From positions 4,208,501 to 4,272,500 of the forward strand of contig NZ_CP093528.1 of the NCBI RefSeq assembly GCF_022682305.1: DNA of 64,000 nt. The letters run 5' to 3'. Positions 53,247 to 62,188 of this stretch are shown here, one piece after another. The notes beneath the pieces are model-generated. The model ran no database searches. It was given only the letters and a program-made list of their open reading frames with translations, and was not told the DNA's origin. The first letter of the stretch is position 1, and every line of letters starts with the position of its first letter. The position numbers were made by a program, and so were the translations under genes. Source of the DNA: Shinella zoogloeoides. Lineage in GTDB: Bacteria; Pseudomonadota; Alphaproteobacteria; Rhizobiales; Rhizobiaceae.

Positions 53247-54407
53247 ATGGTGGTGCGTCGTCGTGACCCTTCGGAGCGTGGGCAGCTCGACCTGTTTCGC
53301 GCACTTCCCGGCGACTTCGCGCCACGAGACGCGCAGGATCTCATGGCCTATCCCTTCTTCTCCCTCTCGAAATCACACCGCATAGCGCCGATCAACTTTT
53401 CGGCGGGCGGCGTCTCCATCCGGGTAGAGGCCGTTCCCGATCATGGCATGGCCACGATCTGGGACGCCGACATCCTGATCTGGGCCGCCAGCCAGATCGT
53501 CGAGGCCCGCGACGCGGGCCTGCGCACCTCGCGTCTGATGGCGGCGACACCCTATGAGATCCTCACCTATGTCGGGCGCGGCACATCCATGCGCGACTAT
53601 CAGCGGCTCAAGGCCGCGCTCGACCGGCTGCAATCGACCACCATCTCGACGTCGATCCGCCAGCCCGCCGAAGGCCGCCGTCACCGCTTCTCGTGGATAA
53701 ACGAGTGGCAGGAGCGCACGGATCGCCAAGGACGACCGGATGGCATCGAGCTGATCGTCCCCGACTGGTTCTACAAGGCCGTCCTCGATGACGCGCTCAT
53801 CCTCACCATCGATCCGGCCTATTTCGATCTCACCGGCGGCCTCGATCGCTGGCTCTACCGCATCGTGCGCAAACACGGCGGCCGTCAGCGCGGCGGCTGG
53901 CGTTTCGACCTACGCCACCTCCACCTCAAATCCGGCAGCCTGTCGCCGTTCAAGCGCTTCGCCTTCGAACTGCGTGACATCGTGCGGCGCCAACCACTGC
54001 CCGGCTACGTCCTGTCGCTCGAGGTGGAAATCGGCGGGCGCACGCTGCTGGCTTTCGAGCCACTGGCCGCCTATGGAAAACCTGTGGATGGCCTCGTGCT
54101 ATCGGGAACCCGACCTATCGTGCCATCGGGAACCCGAGGCTCGTGCCATCAGGAACCCAGTCCGGCTTTAACGTCTGGAAATCGTGGGCGGATTCGCGCC
54201 CTTAACTTAGAGTCTAACCAAGAATCTAACTTTGAAGAGCGCGCGCGCGATGTGGAAAACCTCATCCGTACCGCCGCAGCGAACCTCCGCGCCGCCGGCA
54301 AATCACCGCTCAAGGGTGCTCCAGCAGCTCAGACGGGCCGGAAAGAGAGCGAACCGGCTTCCCCCGATCAGCTTCCGCTCCTCGATCGGCCTGGAGGTGC
54401 GCGATGA
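53247..54407 (+). CDS. repA: Replication initiator protein A (RPA family)
   Basis: 386 residues. 'QLDLFRALPGDFAPRDAQDLMAYPFFSLSK' and 'TPYEILTYVGRGTSMRDYQRLKAALDRLQSTTISTSIR' mark the RPA plasmid initiator family with winged helices. The C-terminal third is low-complexity and encoded by iteron-like repeats (see oriV feature). It suggests that the excised circle replicates. Followed by parA with ATGA overlap. Confidence 0.88.
   Translation: MVVRRRDPSERGQLDLFRALPGDFAPRDAQDLMAYPFFSLSKSHRIAPINFSAGGVSIRVEAVPDHGMATIWDADILIWAASQIVEARDAGLRTSRLMAATPYEILTYVGRGTSMRDYQRLKAALDRLQSTTISTSIRQPAEGRRHRFSWINEWQERTDRQGRPDGIELIVPDWFYKAVLDDALILTIDPAYFDLTGGLDRWLYRIVRKHGGRQRGGWRFDLRHLHLKSGSLSPFKRFAFELRDIVRRQPLPGYVLSLEVEIGGRTLLAFEPLAAYGKPVDGLVLSGTRPIVPSGTRGSCHQEPSPALTSGNRGRIRALNLESNQESNFEERARDVENLIRTAAANLRAAGKSPLKGAPAAQTGRKESEPASPDQLPLLDRPGGAR
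54094..54240 (+). other. Candidate origin: iteron-like repeats and AT-rich block inside repA
   Basis: Three direct repeats of TCGTGCYATCRGGAACCC at 54094-54111, 54118-54135 and 54141-54158 (steps 24 and 23 bases) are followed by an AT-rich stretch at about 54207-54238 with two TCTAAC copies. A DnaA-box-like TGTGGATGG lies just upstream (54083-54091) and TGTGGAAAA at 54250-54258. This is the layout of an iteron origin. Confidence 0.55.
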
Positions 54408-55057
54408 TCGTCGCGTTCCTCAACCAGAAAGGCGGTGTCGGCAAGACGACGCTGGCGCTCAACCTTGCCGGCGAACTCGCCGGGCGCGGTCAGCGCGTCA
54501 CCCTGATCGACGCGGACCCACAGGGCTCGGCCCTCGACTGGTCTGAGCAGCGCAGCCATGAGGGCCTGCCGCGCCGGTTCGGCGTCGTCGGCCTGGCGCG
54601 CGACACGCTCCACCGCGAAGCGCCGGAACTGGCCCGCGATGTCGACCATGTCGTCATCGACGGCCCGCCGCGTGTCGCAGCCCTCATGCGCTCGGCGCTG
54701 CTCGCCGCCGACCTCGTGCTGATCCCGGCGCAGCCGTCGCCGCTCGACGGCTGGGCATCGGCCGAGATGCTGGCGCTGCTCCGCGAAGCCCGCGTCTATC
54801 GCCCGGAACTGGTCGCCCGCTTCGTGCTCAATCGCTGCGGTGCGCGCACCGTCCTGGCCCGCGAGACCGCCGAGACCCTGGCCGATCACGATCCACCGTT
54901 GCTCGCCACCACCATCGGCCAACGTATCGCCTTCGCCGCCGCCGCGCAGACCGGCCGCCTGGTCGCCGAACTCGCCGATGCGACATCGGCCGCACGCGAG
55001 ATCGCGGCCTTCGCCGATGAACTCCTGCGTCTGCGGATCGACGGGGGCGCACAATGA
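54404..55057 (+). CDS. parA: ParA family partition ATPase
   Basis: 217 residues, small ParA type without an N-terminal HTH. Deviant Walker A 'KGGVGKTT' (9-16), 'LIDADPQGSALDW' and 'VVIDGPPRVAALMRSALLAADLVLIP'. With the RHH protein encoded next it forms a type Ib-like partition pair for the circular form of the ICE. Confidence 0.93.
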   Translation: MIVAFLNQKGGVGKTTLALNLAGELAGRGQRVTLIDADPQGSALDWSEQRSHEGLPRRFGVVGLARDTLHREAPELARDVDHVVIDGPPRVAALMRSALLAADLVLIPAQPSPLDGWASAEMLALLREARVYRPELVARFVLNRCGARTVLARETAETLADHDPPLLATTIGQRIAFAAAAQTGRLVAELADATSAAREIAAFADELLRLRIDGGAQ

Positions 55058-55305
55058 ACGAACGATCCCCCCGTCGCGGCTTCGCCGCACGCCCCGCCGA
55101 TCCCGACCAATGGATCAAGGCTGCGGACGACGCACCACGCGCCGCTGACGTCGCTGCGTTCACCGCCAGGCTCACCATCGATGTGACGCCCGAACTGCGC
55201 GGCCGGATCAAGATCGCCGCCTTCGGGCGCGGCGTCACCGTCGCCGACATGCTGCGCGAGCTGCTCGCGCGTGAATTCCCCTCGACACCAGGAGACACCA
55301 CATGA
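55054..55305 (+). CDS. RHH centromere-binding-like partner of ParA
   Basis: 83 residues. The C-terminal half ('ARLTIDVTPELRGRIKIAAFGRGVTVADMLRELLAREFP') is a ribbon-helix-helix domain, with a flexible basic N terminus, as in ParG-type proteins. Overlaps parA by ATGA, which supports the role. Confidence 0.75.
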   Translation: MNERSPRRGFAARPADPDQWIKAADDAPRAADVAAFTARLTIDVTPELRGRIKIAAFGRGVTVADMLRELLAREFPSTPGDTT

Positions 55306-55823
55306 CCGGCACTGCGGCTCCCCGCATGCGCGGCGGCCCGCTGCCGTCAGCGCTCCCCAATGACAGCATGACCCACGTCGAACTGACGTGGATCGAGAAG
55401 AAGATCGAATACTGGATCAGGTTCGGCCGTGAGGCGCATGAACAGATCCTCGACCGCCGCCGGCGTGTCGTCTCCTTCCGTCCGAACACCGTATTCGCGT
55501 TCGTGCGATGGGCGGCCAACGACTTCGGCACGATCATCTCGCGCATCGACATCGTGCGCGGAGTCGAGCCCGGAGAGCCCTACCAGACGCTGCCTTTCGT
55601 CCGGCCGGGCGGTGAAATCCTGCTCAGGATCGACGGATGGCCGAAGGTCGAAGACGTGCTGCGCCACGTCGATGCCATCGAAGCGATCGGCATCGAGGCG
55701 GACGCCGTTTCGCCGGAACACTGGCGTCACGTCCACAATCGGATGGCGGCTGGACATCAGCCGCGCCCCTATACGCTCGACCAGCATCGCGCCTTCCTCC
55801 TGCGCCGGAGGACGCGGTCGTGA
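55302..55823 (+). CDS. DUF2840 domain protein
   Basis: 173 residues: 'THVELTWIEKKIEYWIRFG' start of the domain, 'WAANDFGTIISRIDIVR', 'RLVGL'-free C terminus ending 'LRRRTRS'. DUF2840 proteins occur regularly between parA and traF in alphaproteobacterial conjugative elements; function unknown. ATGA and GTGA overlaps on both sides. Confidence 0.85.
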   Translation: MTGTAAPRMRGGPLPSALPNDSMTHVELTWIEKKIEYWIRFGREAHEQILDRRRRVVSFRPNTVFAFVRWAANDFGTIISRIDIVRGVEPGEPYQTLPFVRPGGEILLRIDGWPKVEDVLRHVDAIEAIGIEADAVSPEHWRHVHNRMAAGHQPRPYTLDQHRAFLLRRRTRS

Positions 55824-56365
55824 CGCGCGCCGGTCTCTTCCTCGTCATGGCTCTCGCGACCGCGGGCATCAGCTATCCGGCGCTCACCCCGATGCCGATC
55901 AAGCTCCTGTGGAACGCATCGGCGAGCGCCCCCATCGGCTTCTACACGATCGACGTCGATGGCCCGTTCGACGTCACCGATCTCGTTGCCGTCGATGCGC
56001 CCGAGCCGCTCGCGACCTTTATGGCCGAACGCGGCTATCTTCCCAAAGGCGTCCCGCTGCTGAAGCGCATTTTCGGCGTTTCCGGGCAGACCGTTTGCCG
56101 CTCGAACCTCTCCGTCACGATCGACGGCGTCGAGATGGGCGATGCGCTGCCGCGTGATCGCGCAGGGCGCGACCTGCCGATCTGGCAGGGCTGCCGCCGT
56201 ATCCCGACCGGCGAAGTCTTCCTCATGAACTGGCAGGTCCGCGACAGCCTAGACGGTCGCTATTTCGGCCTGACCTCCACCGACCAGATCATCGGCCGCG
56301 CCGTCCCCCTGTGGACCGACGAGGACGGAACGGGCCGCTTCGAATGGCGCGCACCGACGCGATGA
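55820..56365 (+). CDS. traF: TraF-like conjugation signal peptidase (S26)
   Basis: 181 residues from a GTG start overlapping the DUF2840 stop (GTGA). 'WNASASAPIGFY' carries the serine nucleophile (S36) and 'PLLKRIFG' the lysine base (K82). In RP4 TraF matures and circularises the TrbC pilin, and a trbC gene is present downstream. One N-terminal membrane segment. Confidence 0.9.
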   Translation: MTRAGLFLVMALATAGISYPALTPMPIKLLWNASASAPIGFYTIDVDGPFDVTDLVAVDAPEPLATFMAERGYLPKGVPLLKRIFGVSGQTVCRSNLSVTIDGVEMGDALPRDRAGRDLPIWQGCRRIPTGEVFLMNWQVRDSLDGRYFGLTSTDQIIGRAVPLWTDEDGTGRFEWRAPTR

Positions 56366-56434
56366 ACACCTCGCCATCGGCGGGGGCGGCGCCCACCGAT
56401 GGCTTTCCCAACGTCGCCGCAAAGGGAAGTCATC

Positions 56435-56782
56435 ATGCCTCAGATTGGTCAATTCACGCGCCAGGACACGGGCTTCGCCGGCAAGCTGGAGACGTTCACG
56501 CTCTTCCGCGATGTCGTCATCGTGCCGGCAGAGCCCTCCGATGCCGAGAACGCGCCGGATTACCGCGTTCACGCCAGCGACGATGGCAAAGCCGAAGTCG
56601 GCCCCGAAATCGGCGCGGGCTGGAAACGCACCGGCGAGCGCGCGGGCGAATACGTTGCCGTACTGATCGACGACCCTGCGCTGCCGCAGCCGATCCGCGC
56701 CAATCTGTTCCGCGACGATGACGCCGGGAACGCCTGGTCGCTGCACTGGTCGCGCCCGCGCGACCGCGCCGGGAAGGACTGA
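56435..56782 (+). CDS. DUF736 family protein (second copy)
   Basis: 115 residues: 'GFAGKLETFTLFRDVVIVPAE' and 'IGAGWKRTGERAGEYVAVLIDDPALPQPIRANLF'. Clearly divergent from the copy at 50663, so an old duplication rather than a recent one. AAGGGAAG precedes ATG 56435. Function unknown. Confidence 0.9.
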   Translation: MPQIGQFTRQDTGFAGKLETFTLFRDVVIVPAEPSDAENAPDYRVHASDDGKAEVGPEIGAGWKRTGERAGEYVAVLIDDPALPQPIRANLFRDDDAGNAWSLHWSRPRDRAGKD

Positions 56783-56785
56783 CCG

Positions 56786-57565
56786 ATGTCCGGTCCACGT
56801 CCGGCGATAAGCCATCGGGAAGCGCGCGGGCGGCATTACGCCGTCCGGCGCATGGTCTTCCTTCTCCTTTCCGGCCTGGCCCTCGCAGCAGGTGCAACGG
56901 ACGCCGCTCTTGCCCAGTCTGTGTCGGCAGCGCGCACGGTCGCTGGCGATCCGCACGCCGCCTTCGTCACCGAAGCCTCGCAGCGCTTCGGCATTCCCGA
57001 ACACTGGATCGTCGCCGTCAAACGCGCCGAAAGCGCCGGCGATGTGCGCGCGGTATCGTCGGCTGGCGCGCTCGGGCTGATGCAGGTCATGCCCGATACC
57101 TGGGCCGCGCTTCGCGTTCGCTATGGGCTCGGGCGTGATCCCTACGACCCGCGCGACAACATCCTCGCAGGCGCTGCCTACCTGCGCGAAATGTTCGACC
57201 GCTATCGCACGATCCCCGCAATGCTCGGCGCCTACAATGCGGGGCCTAGCCGCTACGACGAATACGTCCAGACCGGCCGCGCCCTGCCCGCCGAAACGCG
57301 CGCCTACATCGCGCTGCTGGCTCCGCAGCTAGGCACGACATCGCCGGCGAGCGCGCCATCGGTTGCGCCGCCACCGCCGCCGGATTGGCGGGAAGCGCCG
57401 CTCTTCGTCGTGCGTTCCGCCGACGCTCGTTCGGCAACATCGCCATCGGAAAACGCACGGTCGAACGATAGCCGCTCCTCCATCGCGGCACGCGCTCTCG
57501 ATACCGCCGAAGACTCGAACGCCGCTATCGTTGTCGCCCGCTCTGACGGTGGAGCGCCCCGATGA
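56786..57565 (+). CDS. Lytic transglycosylase (VirB1/TrbN-like)
   Basis: 259 residues. A signal peptide (about 20-44) and SLT domain with catalytic E82 in 'VKRAESAGDVRAVSSAGALGLMQVMPDTW' and 'AGAAYLREMFDRY'. It opens the cell wall locally for the mating channel. The C-terminal 70 residues are low-complexity (Ser/Ala/Pro). Lies three bases after DUF736. Confidence 0.9.
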   Translation: MSGPRPAISHREARGRHYAVRRMVFLLLSGLALAAGATDAALAQSVSAARTVAGDPHAAFVTEASQRFGIPEHWIVAVKRAESAGDVRAVSSAGALGLMQVMPDTWAALRVRYGLGRDPYDPRDNILAGAAYLREMFDRYRTIPAMLGAYNAGPSRYDEYVQTGRALPAETRAYIALLAPQLGTTSPASAPSVAPPPPPDWREAPLFVVRSADARSATSPSENARSNDSRSSIAARALDTAEDSNAAIVVARSDGGAPR

Positions 57566-57808
57566 GCTGCGGAAGCACCCGTCGCAGTCTGTCGCATTCC
57601 TGCGTGACATGGAGGGCACAAGGGGGAGAGGCAGGCATCACAACCGCACGATGGCAGGATAAAAGGCCGCACATTGCGCGGCGGTCGGGCGGTTGTTTTT
57701 GCAGGATATTTTGGCGCGCTCCGCACATTGCCGTGCTCATCGGCAATGTGCGCCTGACGCCCAATTGCCTGTATCAGCGCGATTTTTCGCACATTGCGGC
57801 CTCGCGTC
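57566..57808 (+). other. Candidate oriT region before the relaxase gene
   Basis: 243 bases without a credible gene. GCACATTGC occurs at 57669-57677, 57723-57731 and 57789-57797. The middle copy is part of a perfect inverted repeat GCACATTGCCG (57723-57733)/CGGCAATGTGC (57741-57751) with a 7-base loop. Hairpin, repeats and position next to the relaxase start fit an origin of transfer. The nick site is not identified. Confidence 0.55.
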
Positions 57809-59548
57809 ATGGCCGATGACCACGAGTTTCGTGTTCGGCCTGGGCGCATCCGGTCAACCCGCGCGCAGTCGGCTCGGCCCTTCATCGCGCAGGCGCTGGC
57901 CGCTGCGAAGAAGGCGGGCGGCTGCGTCTCGCGCTCCGGGCGCGTCGTTGCCGCCAATCGCTCGCGCTTCGGCCGCGGCCAGCGCGCCAGCATCCAGGCG
58001 AACCGCCTCATCACCGCGCGCACGCGCGGCGCAGTCATCAAGGCCCGCGTCGTGCGGCACTCCGGCCGCACCGCGCCGCTTGGCACGCATCTCGATTATC
58101 TCCGCCGCGATGGCGTGACCCGTGACGGAGAAAAGGCCCGGCTGTTCGGGCCGGGAACGGAGGAAGCTGATGGCCGCGCCTTCGCCGGGCGATGCGAGGA
58201 TGATCGCCATCATTTCCGCTTCATCGTCTCACCGGACGACGCCGTGGAGATGTCGGACCTCAAGTCCTTCACCCGCGATCTTGTCGGCCAGATGGAAAGG
58301 GATCTGGACACGCGGCTCGATTGGGTCGCGGTCGATCACTGGAACACCGAGCATCCTCACGTCCATCTGATCGTGCGCGGCGTCCGCGACGACGGCCAGG
58401 ACCTCGTGATCTCGCGCGACTACATCAAGGAGGGCATGCGTGATCGCGCGCGTGACCTCATCACACAGGAGCTTGGCCCGCGCACGGATCTCGATATTCG
58501 CCGCACGCTCGAACGCCAGATCGAGGCGGAGCGCTGGACACAGCTTGATCGGCAGCTTGTCCGCGACGCTGGAAAGATCGGCGTCATCGATGTCGCCCCG
58601 GAGGTCGGCCGCCAGCCCGACGCCTACGCCGTCGAGAAAGTGGGCCGCCTGCGCAAACTCGCAGCCCTCGGCCTCGCCAGTGAAGTCGGACCTGGCCAGT
58701 GGATGATCGACGATCAGGCTGAGGTGACGCTGCGCCAGCTCGGCGAACGCGGCGACATCATCAAGCGCATGCACCGCGCACTCACCGAACGCGGTATCGA
58801 CCGCGGCTCGGGCAACTACGTCCTGGCAGGGGAAAGCCTCGATGTGCCGGTCATCGGCCGTCTGGTCGAGCGCGGCCTCGATGACGAGCTGAAGGGAACG
58901 GCCTACGCCGTGGTCGACGGCGTCGATGGCCGGACCCACCACATCCGCTTGCCGCATCTCGATGCGGCGGGGGACAGCGCGCCGGGCTCGATCGTCGAGC
59001 TGCGCACCTTCGAAGATGCTCGCGGCGAACGCCGCGTCGCGCTCGCGGTCCGCTCCGATCTCGATCTCCAGCATCAGGTGAACGCCTCGGGCGCGACCTG
59101 GCTCGACCGGCAATCCATCTCCCGCGAACCCGTCGCCATGTCGGAGGGCGGCTTCGGCGCCGAGGTGCGGCACGCGATGCGACAACGGGCGGAGCATCTG
59201 GTCCACGAAGGTCTCGCCGAGCAGCAAGGCCGCCGCGTCATCTTCAGCCGCAACCTGATCGAGACGCTTCGCCGCCGCGAGGTGGGCGCTGTTGCCGACC
59301 GGCTGGCGAAGGAGACAGGCCAGCCGTTCAAAGCGGCCGGCAATGGCGAATATGTCGCCGGCACCTATCGCCAGCGCATGACGCTCGCATCCGGCCGCTT
59401 CGCGATGATCGATGACGGCCTCGGCTTCCAGCTCGTGCCCTGGTCGCCGTCCCTCGAAAGCCAGCTCGGCAAGCACGTCTCCGGGGTCGCCCGAGGCGAC
59501 GGCGGTATCGACTGGAGCTTCGGCCGCAAGCGGGGGCTCGGCCTCTAA
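57809..59548 (+). CDS. Relaxase (VirD2-like, DUF3363)
   Basis: 579 residues. Conserved core: 'TAPLGTHLDYLRRDGVTRDGEKARLFG' and the metal-binding 'TEHPHVHLIVRG' histidines (near 182-186), followed by a DUF3363 C-terminal part. It nicks oriT and leads the strand into the recipient. Comparable to RlxS of the Mesorhizobium ICE. ATG 57809 matches homologue starts; a GTG or ATG further up overlaps the repeats. Confidence 0.9.
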   Translation: MADDHEFRVRPGRIRSTRAQSARPFIAQALAAAKKAGGCVSRSGRVVAANRSRFGRGQRASIQANRLITARTRGAVIKARVVRHSGRTAPLGTHLDYLRRDGVTRDGEKARLFGPGTEEADGRAFAGRCEDDRHHFRFIVSPDDAVEMSDLKSFTRDLVGQMERDLDTRLDWVAVDHWNTEHPHVHLIVRGVRDDGQDLVISRDYIKEGMRDRARDLITQELGPRTDLDIRRTLERQIEAERWTQLDRQLVRDAGKIGVIDVAPEVGRQPDAYAVEKVGRLRKLAALGLASEVGPGQWMIDDQAEVTLRQLGERGDIIKRMHRALTERGIDRGSGNYVLAGESLDVPVIGRLVERGLDDELKGTAYAVVDGVDGRTHHIRLPHLDAAGDSAPGSIVELRTFEDARGERRVALAVRSDLDLQHQVNASGATWLDRQSISREPVAMSEGGFGAEVRHAMRQRAEHLVHEGLAEQQGRRVIFSRNLIETLRRREVGAVADRLAKETGQPFKAAGNGEYVAGTYRQRMTLASGRFAMIDDGLGFQLVPWSPSLESQLGKHVSGVARGDGGIDWSFGRKRGLGL

Positions 59549-59574
59549 TCACCTAAGAAGAAAGGACCGCAGCA

Positions 59575-61566
59575 ATGTCCGCGACCAAAATCCTGTGGGG
59601 CCAGATCGCCATCGTCTTCCTCATCGTGCTGCTCACCACCTGGGCGGCGACGCAATATGTCGCATGGAGCCTCGGCTTTCAGGCGCAGCTCGGCGCGCCC
59701 TGGTTTTCCCTGTTCGGCCTACCGATCTACTATCCGCCGGCGTTCTTCTGGTGGTGGTATTTCTACGACGCCTACGCGCCGGAGGTCTTCGCCAAGGGTG
59801 GGATGATCTCGGCGTCGGGCGGCTTCATCGCCATAGCCGTCGCCATCGGCATGTCGGTCTGGCGCGCCCGCGAAGCGAAAAGCGCAGCGACCTACGGCTC
59901 CGCCCGCTGGGCCGGAAAGGACGAGGTGAAAGCCGCGGGCCTGCTCAGTCCCGACGGTGTCGTGCTCGGCCGCTATGACCGCGACTATCTCCGTCATGAC
60001 GGCCCCGAGCATGTGCTTTGCTTCGCCCCGACCCGATCGGGCAAGGGCGTCGGCCTGGTTGTGCCGTCCCTGTTGACCTGGCCGGGCTCGGCCATCGTCC
60101 ACGACATCAAAGGGGAAAACTGGCAGCTCACGGCCGGTCTTCGCGCCCGGCACGGCCGCGTTCTGCTGTTCGACCCGACCAACCCCAAATCGTCGGCCTA
60201 CAATCCGCTGCTCGAGGTGCGCCGCGGCGAATGGGAAGTCCGCGACGTTCAGAACATCGCCGACATCCTGGTCGATCCCGAAGGCTCGCTCGAAAAGCGG
60301 AACCATTGGGAGAAGACCAGTCATGCCCTGCTGGTCGGCGCCATCCTGCATGTCCTCTACGCCGAAGACGACAAGACATTGGCCGGCGTCGCCGCTTTCC
60401 TGTCCGATCCGAAGCGCCCGATCGAGTCGACGCTTGCCGCGATGATGAAGACCAGCCACCTCGGCGAGGCAGGGCCGCACCCCGTCATCGCCAGCGCCGC
60501 GCGCGAACTACTCAACAAATCGGACAACGAACGCTCGGGCGTGCTCTCCACCGCCATGTCGTTTCTCGGCCTCTACCGCGATCCTGTCGTCGCCGAGGTG
60601 ACGCGGCGCTGCGACTGGCGGATCAGCGACATGGTGGGCGGCAAGCTCCCGACCACGCTCTACCTTGTCGTGCCGCCGTCCGACATCAACCGCACCAAAC
60701 CGCTGATACGCCTGATCCTCAATCAGGTCGGTCGCCGTCTCACCGAGGATCTGCAAGCGAAGGCCGGGCGGCATCGCCTGCTGCTCATGCTCGACGAGTT
60801 TCCCGCCCTCGGCCGCCTCGATTTCTTCGAGTCCGCGCTGGCTTTCATGGCGGGCTACGGCCTCAAAAGCTTTCTGATCGCTCAATCGCTAAACCAGATC
60901 GAGAAGGCTTACGGCCCGAACAATTCGATCCTCGACAACTGCCATGTGCGCGTTTCCTTTGCGACGAACGACGAAAGGACCGCGAAGCGGGTCAGCGACG
61001 CGCTCGGAACCGCGACAGAGATGAAGGCGATGAAGAATTACGCCGGGCATCGGCTCTCGCCCTGGCTCGGCCATTTAATGGTGTCGCGCTCGGAGACCGC
61101 GCGACAGCTCCTGACACCAGGCGAGATCATGCAGCTCCCGCCGAGCGACGAGATCGTCATGGTCGCCGGGACGCCGCCGATCCGGGCGAAGAAGGCGCGC
61201 TACTATGAAGATGCCCGCTTCAAGGAACGCATCATGTCACCGCCGGGACTGGCGCGGCCTGCTGAAGGTCGGCCCGACGATTGGAGCAAGCTGCCGATCC
61301 CCGCGCGCCCGGAGATGACCGAAAACGCTGCGCCAACGACGAGCAGTGACGATGAAGAGGATTCCACCGAGTCCGAGCGTCGGCATCAGCCCGAACTCAA
61401 CCGGGTGAACCCCATCGAAAAGAAGGCGCCGATCGACAATGAGTTTGAGATCGATTTGCCTGACGACACAGAGGACGCAGCCGCGCGCAACCAGCGGCTG
61501 ACCCGCGTCATGCGCGGCGTTGCCCGCCAGGTCTCGCTCGATCCCAATGACGGCATGGAGTTGTAG
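59575..61566 (+). CDS. traG: Type IV coupling protein TraG/VirD4
   Basis: 663 residues. Two N-terminal membrane segments (about 8-30 and 45-100), Walker A 'APTRSGKGVG' (from about 151), 'VHDIKGENW', Walker B 'LLLMLDEFPALGRLDFF' (about 400-417). It brings the relaxosome to the mating channel. The C-terminal 90 residues are acidic and low-complexity. Confidence 0.93.
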   Translation: MSATKILWGQIAIVFLIVLLTTWAATQYVAWSLGFQAQLGAPWFSLFGLPIYYPPAFFWWWYFYDAYAPEVFAKGGMISASGGFIAIAVAIGMSVWRAREAKSAATYGSARWAGKDEVKAAGLLSPDGVVLGRYDRDYLRHDGPEHVLCFAPTRSGKGVGLVVPSLLTWPGSAIVHDIKGENWQLTAGLRARHGRVLLFDPTNPKSSAYNPLLEVRRGEWEVRDVQNIADILVDPEGSLEKRNHWEKTSHALLVGAILHVLYAEDDKTLAGVAAFLSDPKRPIESTLAAMMKTSHLGEAGPHPVIASAARELLNKSDNERSGVLSTAMSFLGLYRDPVVAEVTRRCDWRISDMVGGKLPTTLYLVVPPSDINRTKPLIRLILNQVGRRLTEDLQAKAGRHRLLLMLDEFPALGRLDFFESALAFMAGYGLKSFLIAQSLNQIEKAYGPNNSILDNCHVRVSFATNDERTAKRVSDALGTATEMKAMKNYAGHRLSPWLGHLMVSRSETARQLLTPGEIMQLPPSDEIVMVAGTPPIRAKKARYYEDARFKERIMSPPGLARPAEGRPDDWSKLPIPARPEMTENAAPTTSSDDEEDSTESERRHQPELNRVNPIEKKAPIDNEFEIDLPDDTEDAAARNQRLTRVMRGVARQVSLDPNDGMEL

Positions 61567-61570
61567 CACC

Positions 61571-62020
61571 ATGCCCGGACGCAAGAAGAAGGTGCCGATT
61601 TCCGTCTATCTCGACCCCGACATCATGGCGACGCTATCGGACTATGCAGGCCGTCGCGAACAACCGCTCTCCCTGATCGCCGAGGCCGCCATCGCGTCCT
61701 TCCTGTCGCCGGACGACGCGGAGCGGCGTGAAGCAGTGATCGCCAAACGCCTCGACCAGATCGATCGCCGTCTCAACCGCATGGAGCGCGACATCGGGAT
61801 CTCCGTCGAGACCATGGCCGTATTCATCCGGTTCTGGCTCAACACGACGCCGGCGCTGCCCGAGCCCGCAGCCCAGGCAGCGCGCGCCATGGTCGGGAAG
61901 CGCTACGAGGCGTTCATCGCGGCCCTTGGACGGCGCTTGGCTCAGGGACCGAAACTTCGGCAGGAGATCGTTGAAGATGTCGGCGAGTCGCCGCCGAACG
62001 CGACAGAGAGCGATCCATAG
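61571..62020 (+). CDS. CopG/RHH-domain conjugation protein
   Basis: 149 residues. N-terminal RHH ('VPISVYLDPDIMATLSDYAGRREQPLSLIAEAAIASFL'), then a coiled coil ('RLDQIDRRLNRMERDIG') and a helical C terminus. A small gene of this type sits between traG and trbB in related elements and may regulate trb genes or help the relaxosome. Four bases after traG. Confidence 0.85.
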   Translation: MPGRKKKVPISVYLDPDIMATLSDYAGRREQPLSLIAEAAIASFLSPDDAERREAVIAKRLDQIDRRLNRMERDIGISVETMAVFIRFWLNTTPALPEPAAQAARAMVGKRYEAFIAALGRRLAQGPKLRQEIVEDVGESPPNATESDP

Positions 62021-62188
62021 GCTTCAGCGCGCGTGGATCAATAGCATCGTCCGACCGCCGTTCTCCTGTATTTGCACGCCACGCTGCTACGACGGTCGAT
62101 ACTTGTTGAATCGGCTCAATTCGCGGCTCTTTTAATCACCCCGATCCGGGGACCCTCTTTTCCAGCCCCGTCAGGAAGCGGGGCAGGA

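Noticed and set aside
54094..54158. Short direct repeats as a CRISPR array
   Set aside because: Only three 18-bp units with 5-6-base gaps, no spacers of array size and no cas genes.
57562..57819. 85-codon open frame between the transglycosylase and relaxase
   Set aside because: It runs through the repeat and hairpin region, ends inside the relaxase gene and looks non-coding (Arg/Cys/His-rich).
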